Shown piece by piece: positions 34,902-42,840 of a DNA stretch of 64,000 nt; the first letter of the stretch is position 1; each line of letters starts with the position of its first letter. The position numbers and the translations under genes were made by a program. The notes under the pieces are model-generated. The model saw only the letters and a program-made list of their open reading frames with translations. It did not search any database and was not told where the DNA came from. Source of the DNA: Halosolutus halophilus (GTDB lineage: Archaea; Halobacteriota; Halobacteria; Halobacteriales; Natrialbaceae); assembly GCF_022869805.1 (NCBI RefSeq), contig NZ_CP094974.1, forward strand, positions 1,116,001 through 1,180,000. The letters run 5' to 3'.

Positions 34902-37646
34902 ATGTCACTAGACGGGAACGAGGATCAGCCGCCCTGGGCGCGCTCGGTGAGCGACGTTCTGGAACGGCAGGGTGTATCGAAAGGCGAGGGCCTGGCCGAG
35001 GAGGACGTCGAGCGCAGACTCGAACAGTTCGGCCCCAACGAGTTACACGAGGCTGAACGGAGACGCTGGTACGAGATTCTGGCAGATCAGTTCAAGAGCG
35101 TCATCATTCTGTTGCTGGCAGTTGCGGGCGTCGGGGCGTTCCTGCTGGGAGATACTGTCGAGGCCGTCGCCATCTTCGCCGTCCTCCTCATCAACGGGGC
35201 TATCGGGTTCGTCACCGAGATGCGCGCCCTCAGTTCGATGGAGAGTCTTCAGGAGCTGACGGTGATCGAGACCCGAGTCCGTCGAGACGGCCAGGACCGA
35301 GAGATTCCGGCAGCAGAGGTGGTTCCGGGAGATATTGTCGTCCTCGAGGCCGGAGACGTCGTCCCGGCCGACCTTCGAGTGATCGACCCCTCTAGGCTCC
35401 GGGTCGACGAGTCGGCGCTCACTGGTGAATCGGTTCCTGTCGGGAAGACGAGTGAGCCTCTCGAGGGGGACGTGCCCCTCGCCGAGCGAGAGAACATGCT
35501 CTACAAGGGGACCTACCTGACCCGGGGTACCGCAGAAGCTGTCGTCGTGGACACAGGACCTGACACGGAACTGGGAGAGATATCGGCCTCGCTTCAGGAG
35601 GCGGCCGAGGAACAGACGCCCCTACAGGCGAAACTTGACGAACTCGGTCAGAAGCTCGTGCCGTTCCTGCTCGTCGTGGCGGCTATTGTTCTCGTGTCTG
35701 GATGGCTCAGGGGCCAGAATCTGTTCCTGATGGTCGAGACGGCGATCGCGCTGGCCATCGCGACCGTCCCGGAGGGACTCCCCATCGTCGCCACGCTGGT
35801 ACTCGCGAGAGGGATGCGGCGGATGGCTAATCGCAACGCACTCGTCACTACCCTCGCGTCCGTCGAGACGCTCGGCTCCACCACCGTCATCTGTACCGAC
35901 AAGACGGGCACGCTGACGGAGAACGAGATGACCGTGGCCGCGTACGAGCTGTCGAACGGCTCGGTCGAAGTCACCGGGACCGGGCTCGACACCGAGGGGG
36001 CGTTTCAGCACGGTGGCCAGAAACGAGACGAACCACAGGACCCCGTTTTGCGGGAGGCGCTCGAAGTGGGCGTCCTCTGTAACAACGCCTCCGTGACCGA
36101 AAGCGACGGCGAAGTCGAGGAGACCGGTGACCCGATGGAGGTTGCACTCCTGATTGCGGGCCTGAAGGCCGGTCTCGACCGGGACCACGTCCTCGAGGAG
36201 ATGCCGGAACGCCGGGAGGTCGCCTTCGACCCGTCCGCCAAGATGATGGCGACGTACCACGACCTGGACGGGCGGTACACGGTCGCCGTGAAAGGGGCAC
36301 CCGAGGCAGTCGTCGAATCGTCGACCAGGGTGGTGACGGGCGACGACACCGAGGAACTGTCGTCAAGCGAGAGGGACGCCTGGCTCGAGAAGAGCGATCG
36401 AATGGCCGAAGATGGGTTGCGGGTCCTCGCGCTCGGCCGGAAAGAGGTGGACGATACGGAGGACGCCCCGTACGAGAATCTATCGCTGATCGGATTGGTC
36501 GGCTTCATCGATCCGCCGCGCGAGGAGGTCAGGTCGACGATCCAGGGGTGTCAGGACGCCGGGATGCGGGTCGTGATGGCGACCGGCGATCACGCGGGGA
36601 CGGCCAGAAACATCGCTCAGAGCGTCGGCCTGGTAGACGCGGATGACGTCGAGGTCGTCGAGGGCCGCGAACTGGACGACCCCGAGAACCTCTCCCAGGA
36701 GGAACGGGATCGGTTCGTGAACGCGGAAGTCTTCGCGCGAGTCGCCCCGGAGAACAAACTCGACCTGATCGACCTGCACCAGTCGGTCGGTTCTATCGTC
36801 GCGATGACCGGCGACGGCGTCAACGACGCGCCGGCGCTGAAAAGCGCCGACATCGGCGTCGCCATGGGACAGCGCGGGACTCAGGTCGCCCAGGAGGCCT
36901 CGGACATGGTTCTTCGGGACGACAACTTCGAGAGCATCTATCACGCCGTCAGAGAAGGTCGTATCATCTTCAACAACATCCGGAAGTTCGTGCTGTATCT
37001 GATGTCCTGTAATCTCAGCGAACTCCTGGCGATCCTGATCGCCGCGTTACTGGCCTTCCCGTTGCCCTTGCTTCCCTTGCAGATTCTCTTTCTCAACGTC
37101 GTGACCGACATCTTCCCGGCGTTCGCGCTCGGTACCTGCGAGGGAAGCGAGGACATCATGGATCGCCCCCCGAGAGACCCCGACGAACCGATCATGACGC
37201 GCACCAACTGGACCGAACTGGGGTTCTACGGCGTGTTAATTTCAGTCGCGACGATCGGCGCGTTCGTGATCGCTGGCGGGATGTACGCCGGCGGCATGGA
37301 GACCGAGGAAGCCGTCACGGTCTCGTTTCTCACGTTGGCCTTTGCCCAACTCTGGCACGTATTCGACGTCCGGGAGATCACGTCCGGTACCCTCCGGAAC
37401 GAGATAACGACGAACTTGTACATCTGGGGTGCGCTGGGCCTGTCGACGCTAATTCTGGTCGGCGCGGTCTACCTGCCCGGGATCTCGCTGGCGTTGAGCA
37501 CGGCTCCTATCGGTCTCGACGGATGGCTGGTGGTGCTCGGGATGAGCCTGATCCCCCTCGTGGTTGGGCAGGGGGAACGCGAGTTCCGGCGGCGGTTCGG
37601 GACGCCCAACTTCGGAACGATGCTCGAGAACACACACCCCGACTGA
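34902..37646 (+). CDS. P-type cation-transporting ATPase (P2-like)
   Basis: The 914-residue protein has all P-ATPase landmarks: N-terminal cation-ATPase segment (EEDVERRLEQFGPNELHEAE), actuator LRVDESALTGESVPVGK, membrane motif ATVPEGLPIVATLVLARG in the fourth helix, phosphorylation site ICTDKTGTLTENEM, hinge MTGDGVNDAPALKSADIGVAMG and six C-terminal helices. PEGLP in helix M4 points to Ca2+/Na+/K+-type (SERCA/PMR1/Na,K) rather than to heavy metals. Full length and intact. It is part of the island; the neighbours UspA and PhaC suggest a stress or energy-storage context (inference). Confidence 0.93.
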   Translation: MSLDGNEDQPPWARSVSDVLERQGVSKGEGLAEEDVERRLEQFGPNELHEAERRRWYEILADQFKSVIILLLAVAGVGAFLLGDTVEAVAIFAVLLINGAIGFVTEMRALSSMESLQELTVIETRVRRDGQDREIPAAEVVPGDIVVLEAGDVVPADLRVIDPSRLRVDESALTGESVPVGKTSEPLEGDVPLAERENMLYKGTYLTRGTAEAVVVDTGPDTELGEISASLQEAAEEQTPLQAKLDELGQKLVPFLLVVAAIVLVSGWLRGQNLFLMVETAIALAIATVPEGLPIVATLVLARGMRRMANRNALVTTLASVETLGSTTVICTDKTGTLTENEMTVAAYELSNGSVEVTGTGLDTEGAFQHGGQKRDEPQDPVLREALEVGVLCNNASVTESDGEVEETGDPMEVALLIAGLKAGLDRDHVLEEMPERREVAFDPSAKMMATYHDLDGRYTVAVKGAPEAVVESSTRVVTGDDTEELSSSERDAWLEKSDRMAEDGLRVLALGRKEVDDTEDAPYENLSLIGLVGFIDPPREEVRSTIQGCQDAGMRVVMATGDHAGTARNIAQSVGLVDADDVEVVEGRELDDPENLSQEERDRFVNAEVFARVAPENKLDLIDLHQSVGSIVAMTGDGVNDAPALKSADIGVAMGQRGTQVAQEASDMVLRDDNFESIYHAVREGRIIFNNIRKFVLYLMSCNLSELLAILIAALLAFPLPLLPLQILFLNVVTDIFPAFALGTCEGSEDIMDRPPRDPDEPIMTRTNWTELGFYGVLISVATIGAFVIAGGMYAGGMETEEAVTVSFLTLAFAQLWHVFDVREITSGTLRNEITTNLYIWGALGLSTLILVGAVYLPGISLALSTAPIGLDGWLVVLGMSLIPLVVGQGEREFRRRFGTPNFGTMLENTHPD

Positions 37647-38157
37647 GTATTGTGACGGTTCGGACCGGCGCTGATGGACGCACGCGCCTGCGGTCTGCGT
37701 CCTGGCCTGGCGTCACCGCTAACATGTAGCCGTCTTCCTGCTCCCACACCCACCGGTAGAAGCGGTCGATCTTGTAGCTCCGCTGGTGCGCCGTCTCGTG
37801 CGCGTAGCCCTCGGCTTTCTCCGGATCGTTGCCAAGGTGGCAGATTCACTCGATGAGTTTGCGCCGATGCTCGCGGTAGTCCTCCAGTTGGCGCGGGTTC
37901 AGATAGTCCTCGCTGGCTTGTGGGACCACCACGACTCCCTCGATTTTCTCTCGCGTCTCCGTCATCGTGTCATCACCGTCGGACGCGCAGCCCGAAATCC
38001 GGGGCTGCGCTGCCTGCTAGCTCTAGTAAGCCTGATGCTTTTTGTAATCGCTATACAGCGGGACGATACCGTTCGACTACCCACGTTGTGAGCTTGGATT
38101 GGCATAGTCGGGTCATTGCTGGAAACCGGGAAAACCGTGGAGAGAAGGGCTGAGGAG
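37647..38157. other. right end of the element: integrase remnant region
   Basis: These 511 bases hold no intact gene. They contain the integrase fragment at 37708-37965, then ~190 bases without recognisable content up to the tRNA end. Confidence 0.6.
37708..37965 (-). pseudogene. tyrosine recombinase/integrase, N-terminal remnant
   Basis: From ATG 37965 the minus strand reads MTETREKIEGVVVVPQASED and YLNPRQLEDYREHRRKLIE, then an in-frame TGA at 37846-37848 where relatives have Trp, then continues NDPEKAEGYAHETAHQRSYK and FYRWVWEQEDGYMLAVTP. This is the SAM-like DNA-binding N-terminus of a family of haloarchaeal phage integrases. Homology ends at ~37708 and the catalytic domain is missing. 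It lies beside the tRNA-Gly attachment site as expected for an integrase gene. Confidence 0.78.
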
Positions 38158-38173
38158 TGCGCGGACCGGGATT
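38158..38173. other. attachment site, right copy within tRNA-Gly
   Basis: TGCGCGGACCGGGATT is the 3' end of the tRNA gene read on the plus strand, beginning exactly at the discriminator base. It repeats at 23825-23840. The rest of the tRNA lies outside the element on the right. Confidence 0.8.
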
Positions 38174-38228
38174 TGAACCCGGGCCATGAGCTTGGAAGGC
38201 TCAGGTCCTACCACTAGACCATCCGCGC
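38158..38228 (-). tRNA. tRNA-Gly (TCC)
   Basis: The minus strand folds into a 71-base cloverleaf: acceptor stem GCGCGGA/TCCGCGC, D-arm with AGTGGTAGG loop, anticodon stem TGAGC/GCTCA with loop CTTCCAA (anticodon TCC, at 38194-38196 on the plus strand), T-arm CCGGG-TTCAAAT-CCCGG and discriminator A. No CCA is encoded. Its 3' 16 bases are the attachment core of the integrated element. Confidence 0.96.
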
Positions 38229-38369
38229 GCATCCCCCGCTTTTCGCTCTACCATTAAGGCTCTTGCTTTTCGGATCGATCTCCGGCTGGCGATTTGCACG
38301 ATCGCGATGGCTCGTACCCGTAGCGGACGCTCGCCGGAGGGCCGATCGCGAGCGAAGTGACAGTCGGGA

Positions 38370-39020
38370 TCAGTGCGCTGGAGCCGACACGACCGCGTAA
38401 CAGTTCCCGCTCGAAAGCTCCCGCTCGATCACCTCGAGGTCGCTCTCCTCGAGATCGCGATCGAACTCGTCGGGGTCGTAGATGTGGTAGAACCGATCGA
38501 CCGTCTCGCCGCCGGGGAGAGTCCACTCGATCGTGGTGTCGAACCCCTCGGATTCGTCGAACCGATCGTGGGCGGTCGACCACGCGCTGACGAGCGCGCG
38601 GCCCGCCGGAGCGAGTACCCGGGCGAGTTCGTCGAGACTCCGCTGGCGGGCCGCTGCGGTCGGCAGGTGATGCAGCGTCGCGACGTAGACGGCGACGTCG
38701 ACGGTATCGTCGGTGATCGGGAGCGCGGCGGCGTCGCCCTGGCAGAGCGCGACGTCGAACCCGCGCTCGGCCGCCCGTTTGCGCCCCGTTTCCAGCAGCC
38801 CGCGGCTGACGTCGAGGCCGACGACGCGCTCGAGGCCGGCCCCGGCCAACAACTCCGCGTGCCGACAGTTCCCACAGCCGAGGTCCAGTCCGACGCCACC
38901 GCCGCCGGCGATCGAACCCTCGACGAAGTCCTCGACTTCGGGCCAGGCGTACTCTCGCGTGGACGCGAAGTGGCTCGCGATCCGATCGTAGGTGTCGCGG
39001 ACGGCTGCCCGGCGGTCCAT
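38370..39020 (-). CDS. class I SAM methyltransferase, Trm9/ALKBH8-like
   Basis: The 216-residue protein has motif I GLDLGCGNCRHAELLAGAG, motif II VVGLDVSRGLLETG and the AdoMet fold. The N-terminus YDRIASHFASTREYAWPEVEDF closely follows the Trm9 pattern (YD.IA.HF..TR...WP.V), and ATLHHLPTAAARQRSLDELARVL follows. Trm9 with Trm112 methylates the wobble uridine side chain of certain tRNAs. A Trm112 homologue is at 47373-47567. Assignment to tRNA is inference; it could be another Trm112-dependent enzyme. Confidence 0.78.
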   Translation of the reverse strand: MDRRAAVRDTYDRIASHFASTREYAWPEVEDFVEGSIAGGGGVGLDLGCGNCRHAELLAGAGLERVVGLDVSRGLLETGRKRAAERGFDVALCQGDAAALPITDDTVDVAVYVATLHHLPTAAARQRSLDELARVLAPAGRALVSAWSTAHDRFDESEGFDTTIEWTLPGGETVDRFYHIYDPDEFDRDLEESDLEVIERELSSGNCYAVVSAPAH

Positions 39021-39348
39021 CGGGCCCTACTCCGGCGGGACGGTGCAAAAAGCGTTCGTGATCGATCGACGACTATCGGTCGTCGAGTCTGACACGAACC
39101 GGGTTCGTTCACCTCGAAAGCACCTGGCGTTGACGGCGCTACGCGCCGTCCGCTCGGGAGACGTTTTCGCTCCCGCCGCGCTCGCCTCCGGCCGGGAAGA
39201 GCCCCACGCTCTCGCGCGCATCGGCTCACTTCGGTCGCGGATAACTCGCTGTACGCCTCGGTCTATTCGGCACGAACTGAACCAATCAAACGTCCAGTTC
39301 GTTGTGCGTTACGTTCATACGGTGGGAGTGCTAACCGACTGATACGGA
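39021..39348. other. intergenic low-complexity region
   Basis: 328 bases without a gene. The middle is the CGCTC/GCGAG-rich type found between many haloarchaeal genes (ggcgctacgcgcc is a short hairpin at ~39136-39148). A gcgttacgttcatac element precedes the ATG at 39349. Confidence 0.4.
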
Positions 39349-39819
39349 ATGAGGCGCGAGCACTTCACGTTAGACGTCAGCAATGTCGACTGGGTCGAAA
39401 CCGATGGCGAACCGGAAAAACCCTCGGTATCGATCGACTTCACTGGCCCGGCGACGGAACTTCGCGAGCGCCTTACTGGTCCCGATGGAGACGTTCTCGA
39501 CGCCGCCGAGACCGATACGGCTCTCCGCCTGCAGGAACCGCTCGGGAACGACACCGCGGGAGTAGTGAGCGTGACCAACCGGATCACCGGCGAGTACGTA
39601 CTCGAACTGAACGAGGCTGCCGAGGACGTGCTCAGGTTCATCCGAGCGGCTCGTGGCTACGGCGAAGACGCGACGGAGGACGAGGGTCGGTACGAGGTCG
39701 AAATCACGCTGGACGACGAACCGTTCGTCACCTTCGACAAGCGGATGTTTCTCGTCTACGACGACGACGGGAACCTCCTCCGTCAGCACAGTCTCATCCC
39801 GAGCGGCGTCGAACTGTAA
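39349..39819 (+). CDS. DUF5793 family protein
   Basis: The 156-residue protein matches a highly conserved haloarchaeal family: starts MRREHFTLDVSNVDWVE, has TLRERLTGPDGD-like and GVVSVTNRITGEYVLELN segments and ends LLRQHSLIPSGVEL. It is acidic, without signal or helices, probably cytoplasmic with a beta-rich fold. Function is unknown. Next gene follows 104 bases later with a separate promoter. Confidence 0.88.
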   Translation: MRREHFTLDVSNVDWVETDGEPEKPSVSIDFTGPATELRERLTGPDGDVLDAAETDTALRLQEPLGNDTAGVVSVTNRITGEYVLELNEAAEDVLRFIRAARGYGEDATEDEGRYEVEITLDDEPFVTFDKRMFLVYDDDGNLLRQHSLIPSGVEL

Positions 39820-39861
39820 GACGCCCCCTCTCCTTCCCGCCTGGCTGGAAGCGACCGGCAG

Positions 39862-39887
39862 CTATAAGTGTTTTAGGGACGCCTAAA
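39862..39887 (+). promoter_or_regulatory. TATA box and DtxR-type (iron) operator candidate
   Basis: ctataagtg (39862-39870) is a TATA-like box. It is followed immediately by a perfect inverted repeat TTTAGG-GACG-CCTAAA (39872-39887), the form of the DtxR/SirR/Idr operator found before iron genes in haloarchaea (family recollection). A repressor bound there would overlap the transcription start of the ABC ATPase gene. Confidence 0.55.
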
Positions 39888-39923
39888 TCGAATGTGCGCC
39901 GGCAGACGCCGGGGAGTCGAACG

Positions 39924-41099
39924 ATGGGGAACGAACAACTGCTCACGACGGCGGCCGACGAAACGTCCCGAGAAACCACGAAAGCGGTGTCCACGGCGGA
40001 CGACGTGGTTCTCGAACTGGACGACGTCGCCAAGCAGTACGGGAGCGAGGCCGTCATCTCGGAGCTCTCCCTGACCGTTCGGGACGGCGAGATTCTCACG
40101 TTGCTCGGCCCCTCCGGTTGCGGCAAGACCACGACGCTACGCCTCATCGCCGGCCTCGAGGAACCGAACGCCGGCCAGATCCGACTCGAGAACGATTCCG
40201 TCGCGGGGAACGGGCGGTTCGTGCCGCCCGAGGACCGGGGCGTCGGCGTCGTCTTTCAGGAGTTCGCCCTCTTTCCACACCTCACCGCCCGCGAGAACAT
40301 CGCGTTCGGACTGCAGGGGTGGGACGAGGCGGCCCGCGACGCACGGGTCGACGACCTCCTCGACCTCGTCGGCCTCTCGGACCACGACGAGGACTACCCC
40401 GACGAACTCTCAGGCGGCCAGCAACAGCGGATCGCCCTCGCTCGCTCGCTCGCCCCCGAACCGGAGATGCTCCTGCTCGACGAACCGTTCTCGAACTTAG
40501 ACGTCGACCTGCGCGTCGAGATGCGCGAGGAGGTCCGCCGGATCATCAAGGAGGCGGGCGTCACCGCCATCTCGGTCACCCACGACCAGGAGGAGGCGCT
40601 GTCGATCTCCGATCGGGTGGCCGTGATGAACGAGGGTCGGATCGAACAGGTCGACACCCCCGAACAGGTGTTCCAGCAGCCGGAGTCGCGGTTCGTCGCG
40701 GGCTTTCTCGGGCACGCGAGTTTCCTCTCGGGCGCGGTCCGGGGCGATCACGTCGACACCGCACTCGGCCGGGTCCTCCGCGACAACGTCAACGGCCTCG
40801 CCCAGGAGTACGACGGGAGCGACATCGACCTGCTCGTCCGGCCGGACGACGTGACGGCTTTCCCTGCCGACGAGGCGGACGAGGAGGCCGACGGCACCGT
40901 CGTCTACCGCCGGTATCTCGGCCCGACCGTCCTCTACCGGGTCGAACTCGACTCCGGCGAGACGATCGAGTGCATGCACAACCACTCCGACAGGATCGAT
41001 CTCGACGAACGGGTCCGGGTACGCGTCACCGCGGATCACGAACTCGCGTGGTTCCCCGCCGGCCAGCGCGAGCGACGGGTTCCGACGGCGGCCGACTGA
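39924..41099 (+). CDS. ABC transporter ATPase with TOBE domain (iron/polyamine type)
   Basis: The 391-residue protein has Walker A LLGPSGCGKTTTLR, Q-loop VVFQEFALFPHLTARENI, signature LSGGQQQRIALARSLA, Walker B MLLLDEPFSNLD and H-loop ISVTHDQEEAL, then a TOBE-like C-terminal domain (~270-385). The family contains Fe3+ (FbpC), spermidine (PotA) and sugar (MalK) importers. The iron-type operator upstream favours ferric iron. No permease or binding protein is adjacent, so its partners lie elsewhere. ATG 39924 gives the usual N-terminus; GTG 39894 would be closer to leaderless. Confidence 0.88.
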   Translation: MGNEQLLTTAADETSRETTKAVSTADDVVLELDDVAKQYGSEAVISELSLTVRDGEILTLLGPSGCGKTTTLRLIAGLEEPNAGQIRLENDSVAGNGRFVPPEDRGVGVVFQEFALFPHLTARENIAFGLQGWDEAARDARVDDLLDLVGLSDHDEDYPDELSGGQQQRIALARSLAPEPEMLLLDEPFSNLDVDLRVEMREEVRRIIKEAGVTAISVTHDQEEALSISDRVAVMNEGRIEQVDTPEQVFQQPESRFVAGFLGHASFLSGAVRGDHVDTALGRVLRDNVNGLAQEYDGSDIDLLVRPDDVTAFPADEADEEADGTVVYRRYLGPTVLYRVELDSGETIECMHNHSDRIDLDERVRVRVTADHELAWFPAGQRERRVPTAAD

Positions 41100-41639
41100 T
41101 CGCGACGCCGATCCGATCGGCGATCGAGTTCCGGATGGAAGACGGAAACCAACCGGATCGGCGAACGACTATACGCCCGACGATAGTATCGCCTGCAACC
41201 GTGACCCGCGTTCGGCCGCGGAACTCCCGGCTCAGATTTGCGATCGTACCGGCCTCGTTCTCTCCGCCTTCACGCTTTTCGTCCGCGGGTATCTCGCGGA
41301 GTTCGAACACGACGAAGGGATTTGGAGGTCGCCAGATGCACGCCTCTGGATCGTGGACGGAATGATCCTGTTCGGGCGGTTCCGGCCTTCGTCTCGGATC
41401 GCTATCGCCTCGTCTCTCCTGTGCTCGTCGCCGTCATGCTCTACGGGGTTACGCCCACCACGTTCTGGTCGTCGATGATCGAATCTGTACAGAACGCCGG
41501 CGCGGGCATAACGCCATTCTGGTTCGACTTCGTTCTCTGGTTCTGGCCGGGGCTGGTCGTGGGCGCACTCGTCGTCGGTGGTATCGAATACGGCGTCTGC
41601 CGAGGCGTCTTCCGTAACCGAATCGACCCCCCTTCGTAA
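41100..41639 (+). pseudogene. frameshifted membrane-protein remnant
   Basis: One frame around 41242-41370 reads TGLVLSAFTLFVRGYLAEFE and RLWIVDGMILFG; a different frame from ~41375 reads AVPAFVSDRYRLVSPVLVAV and ends in two hydrophobic helices (DFVLWFWPGLVVGALVVGG) at the stop 41639. Together they look like one small membrane protein with at least one frameshift near 41365. No start codon is certain. The remaining bases between 41100 and 41788 hold no other gene. Confidence 0.4.
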
Positions 41640-41788
41640 TCGAGACCCGGGGCGGCTCCATCTCTGAGCGTAGCGGTCAGTTCGTACGTGCAGTAACCGG
41701 TTTTCCCCCAGCGAAACGCCCGACGGTGAGATTTTCGGTGGTTCCGGAACAGTCAGGTTGATGTCCCGTTACCCACGAGTCCGTGTCG

Positions 41789-42430
41789 ATGGCTGACACG
41801 GATCGACGTCGGATCGCAACGCGGTGTGGGATCGCCGCACCGATCGTCGCCCTCGGGGCGCTCCTGCTCGCGACGATCGTGGCCTCGCCGGAGACGTTTA
41901 CGTGGCGCGGCCGGGCGCTCTCGGATATGGGTCGGTACGGGGCGGAGACGTTCTGGCTCTTCAACGGCGGGTTGGTCGTCGGTGGGGTGCTCGGCCTGCC
42001 GTTCGGCTGGCGGCTCTGGAGCGCCAGCCGCCACGTCTTCGAGCACGTCGGCGTCGCCCTGCTGGTGGTCGCGGTCGGCGGGATGATCGGCGTCGGCGTC
42101 TTCTTTCTCGACCACACGACGGTCTACCTCGAGACCGAACTGCACTTCGCGGCCGCGCTGACGTTCTTCGGCGTGGCCCCGTTCGCCCAGTGGGTCTACG
42201 GGACGGGGCAGGTCCTCGCGGACGTTCGCCGACTCGGCCTCGTCTCGATCTGGCTCGGGATCGCCCACCCGCTCGCGTGGCTGGGGTGGCTGCTGTATCG
42301 CGCCGGCGCGAGCGACCCGTGGGCGTGGTTCGCCGTCCCCGAGTTCGTCGCCGCGCTCGCGTTCGGTGGCTGGGTCCTCGTCGTCGCCGCCGATCGCGCC
42401 CGAACCGATACCGTCCCGCTGAGCGCGTGA
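41789..42430 (+). CDS. DUF998 family membrane protein
   Basis: The 213-residue protein has six hydrophobic helices and the DUF998 hallmark ALSDMGRYGAETFWLFNGG in its first third. The last residues are polar. DUF998 proteins are integral membrane proteins of unknown role, probably with six to seven helices. ATG 41789 is preferred to the upstream GTG 41783. Single gene, no partners. Confidence 0.85.
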   Translation: MADTDRRRIATRCGIAAPIVALGALLLATIVASPETFTWRGRALSDMGRYGAETFWLFNGGLVVGGVLGLPFGWRLWSASRHVFEHVGVALLVVAVGGMIGVGVFFLDHTTVYLETELHFAAALTFFGVAPFAQWVYGTGQVLADVRRLGLVSIWLGIAHPLAWLGWLLYRAGASDPWAWFAVPEFVAALAFGGWVLVVAADRARTDTVPLSA

Positions 42431-42491
42431 TACCGGCTTTGCGATCGATCGCCACACAACGCTTAAACCGAAACCGTTCCTATACGCGTCC

Positions 42492-42770
42492 ATGCATAAG
42501 GACGAACTCCTCGAGCTCCACGAAGAACTCGTCGTAATAATGGAGTACTTCTCCGAGCGCGAGGAGGTCGACGCGGAGCTGTTCGACCCGTACCGCCAGC
42601 TCGACGTCGATCCCTCGCACGTTCACAAGTCGAAGAGTGAACACAAACACGCCGTCTTCGTGCTCGGCAACGCGCTGGCGAAGGCGATGAGTGAAGACGA
42701 GTTCTCGAGTGCGGGCCGGATCGGCAAGCGGATGAAGGAACTCGCCGAGGACGCCGAATCGAAAATCTAG
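42492..42770 (+). CDS. UPF0058 family protein
   Basis: The 92-residue helical protein matches UPF0058: MHKDELLELHEELVVIMEYF, then DVDPSHVHKSKSEHKHAVFVLG and AEDAESKI at the end. The family is widespread in archaea; its function is unknown. A cttaaacc TATA-like element lies ~27 bases before the ATG. Confidence 0.9.
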   Translation: MHKDELLELHEELVVIMEYFSEREEVDAELFDPYRQLDVDPSHVHKSKSEHKHAVFVLGNALAKAMSEDEFSSAGRIGKRMKELAEDAESKI

Positions 42771-42840
42771 ACGAACGGATTGGTCGGCGAAGCGGAAATA
42801 CAGGCGAAACGTATTTGGTTCGGTTCCCGCTTGTTGGATT

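Larger units (their letters stand above)
23825..38173. mobile_element. integrative element in tRNA-Gly, decayed
   Basis: A 16-bp direct repeat TGCGCGGACCGGGATT occurs at 23825-23840 and 38158-38173. At the right end it is exactly the 3' end of the minus-strand tRNA-Gly gene, starting at the discriminator base; this is the usual target of tyrosine-recombinase elements. A broken integrase lies 193 bases inside the right end. The ~14.3 kb between the repeats have lower-GC intergenic DNA, IS-end remnants, an orc1/cdc6 fragment and split genes, unlike both flanks. Cargo still intact includes a lysyl-oxidase-like protein, a helicase, a PHA synthase and a P-type ATPase. The element appears immobile because no intact integrase is present. 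Confidence 0.8.

Noticed and set aside
39021-39348. Possible small gene in the low-complexity gap
   Set aside because: Frames are built from the common CGCTC-rich intergenic motif and have no promoter or start context.
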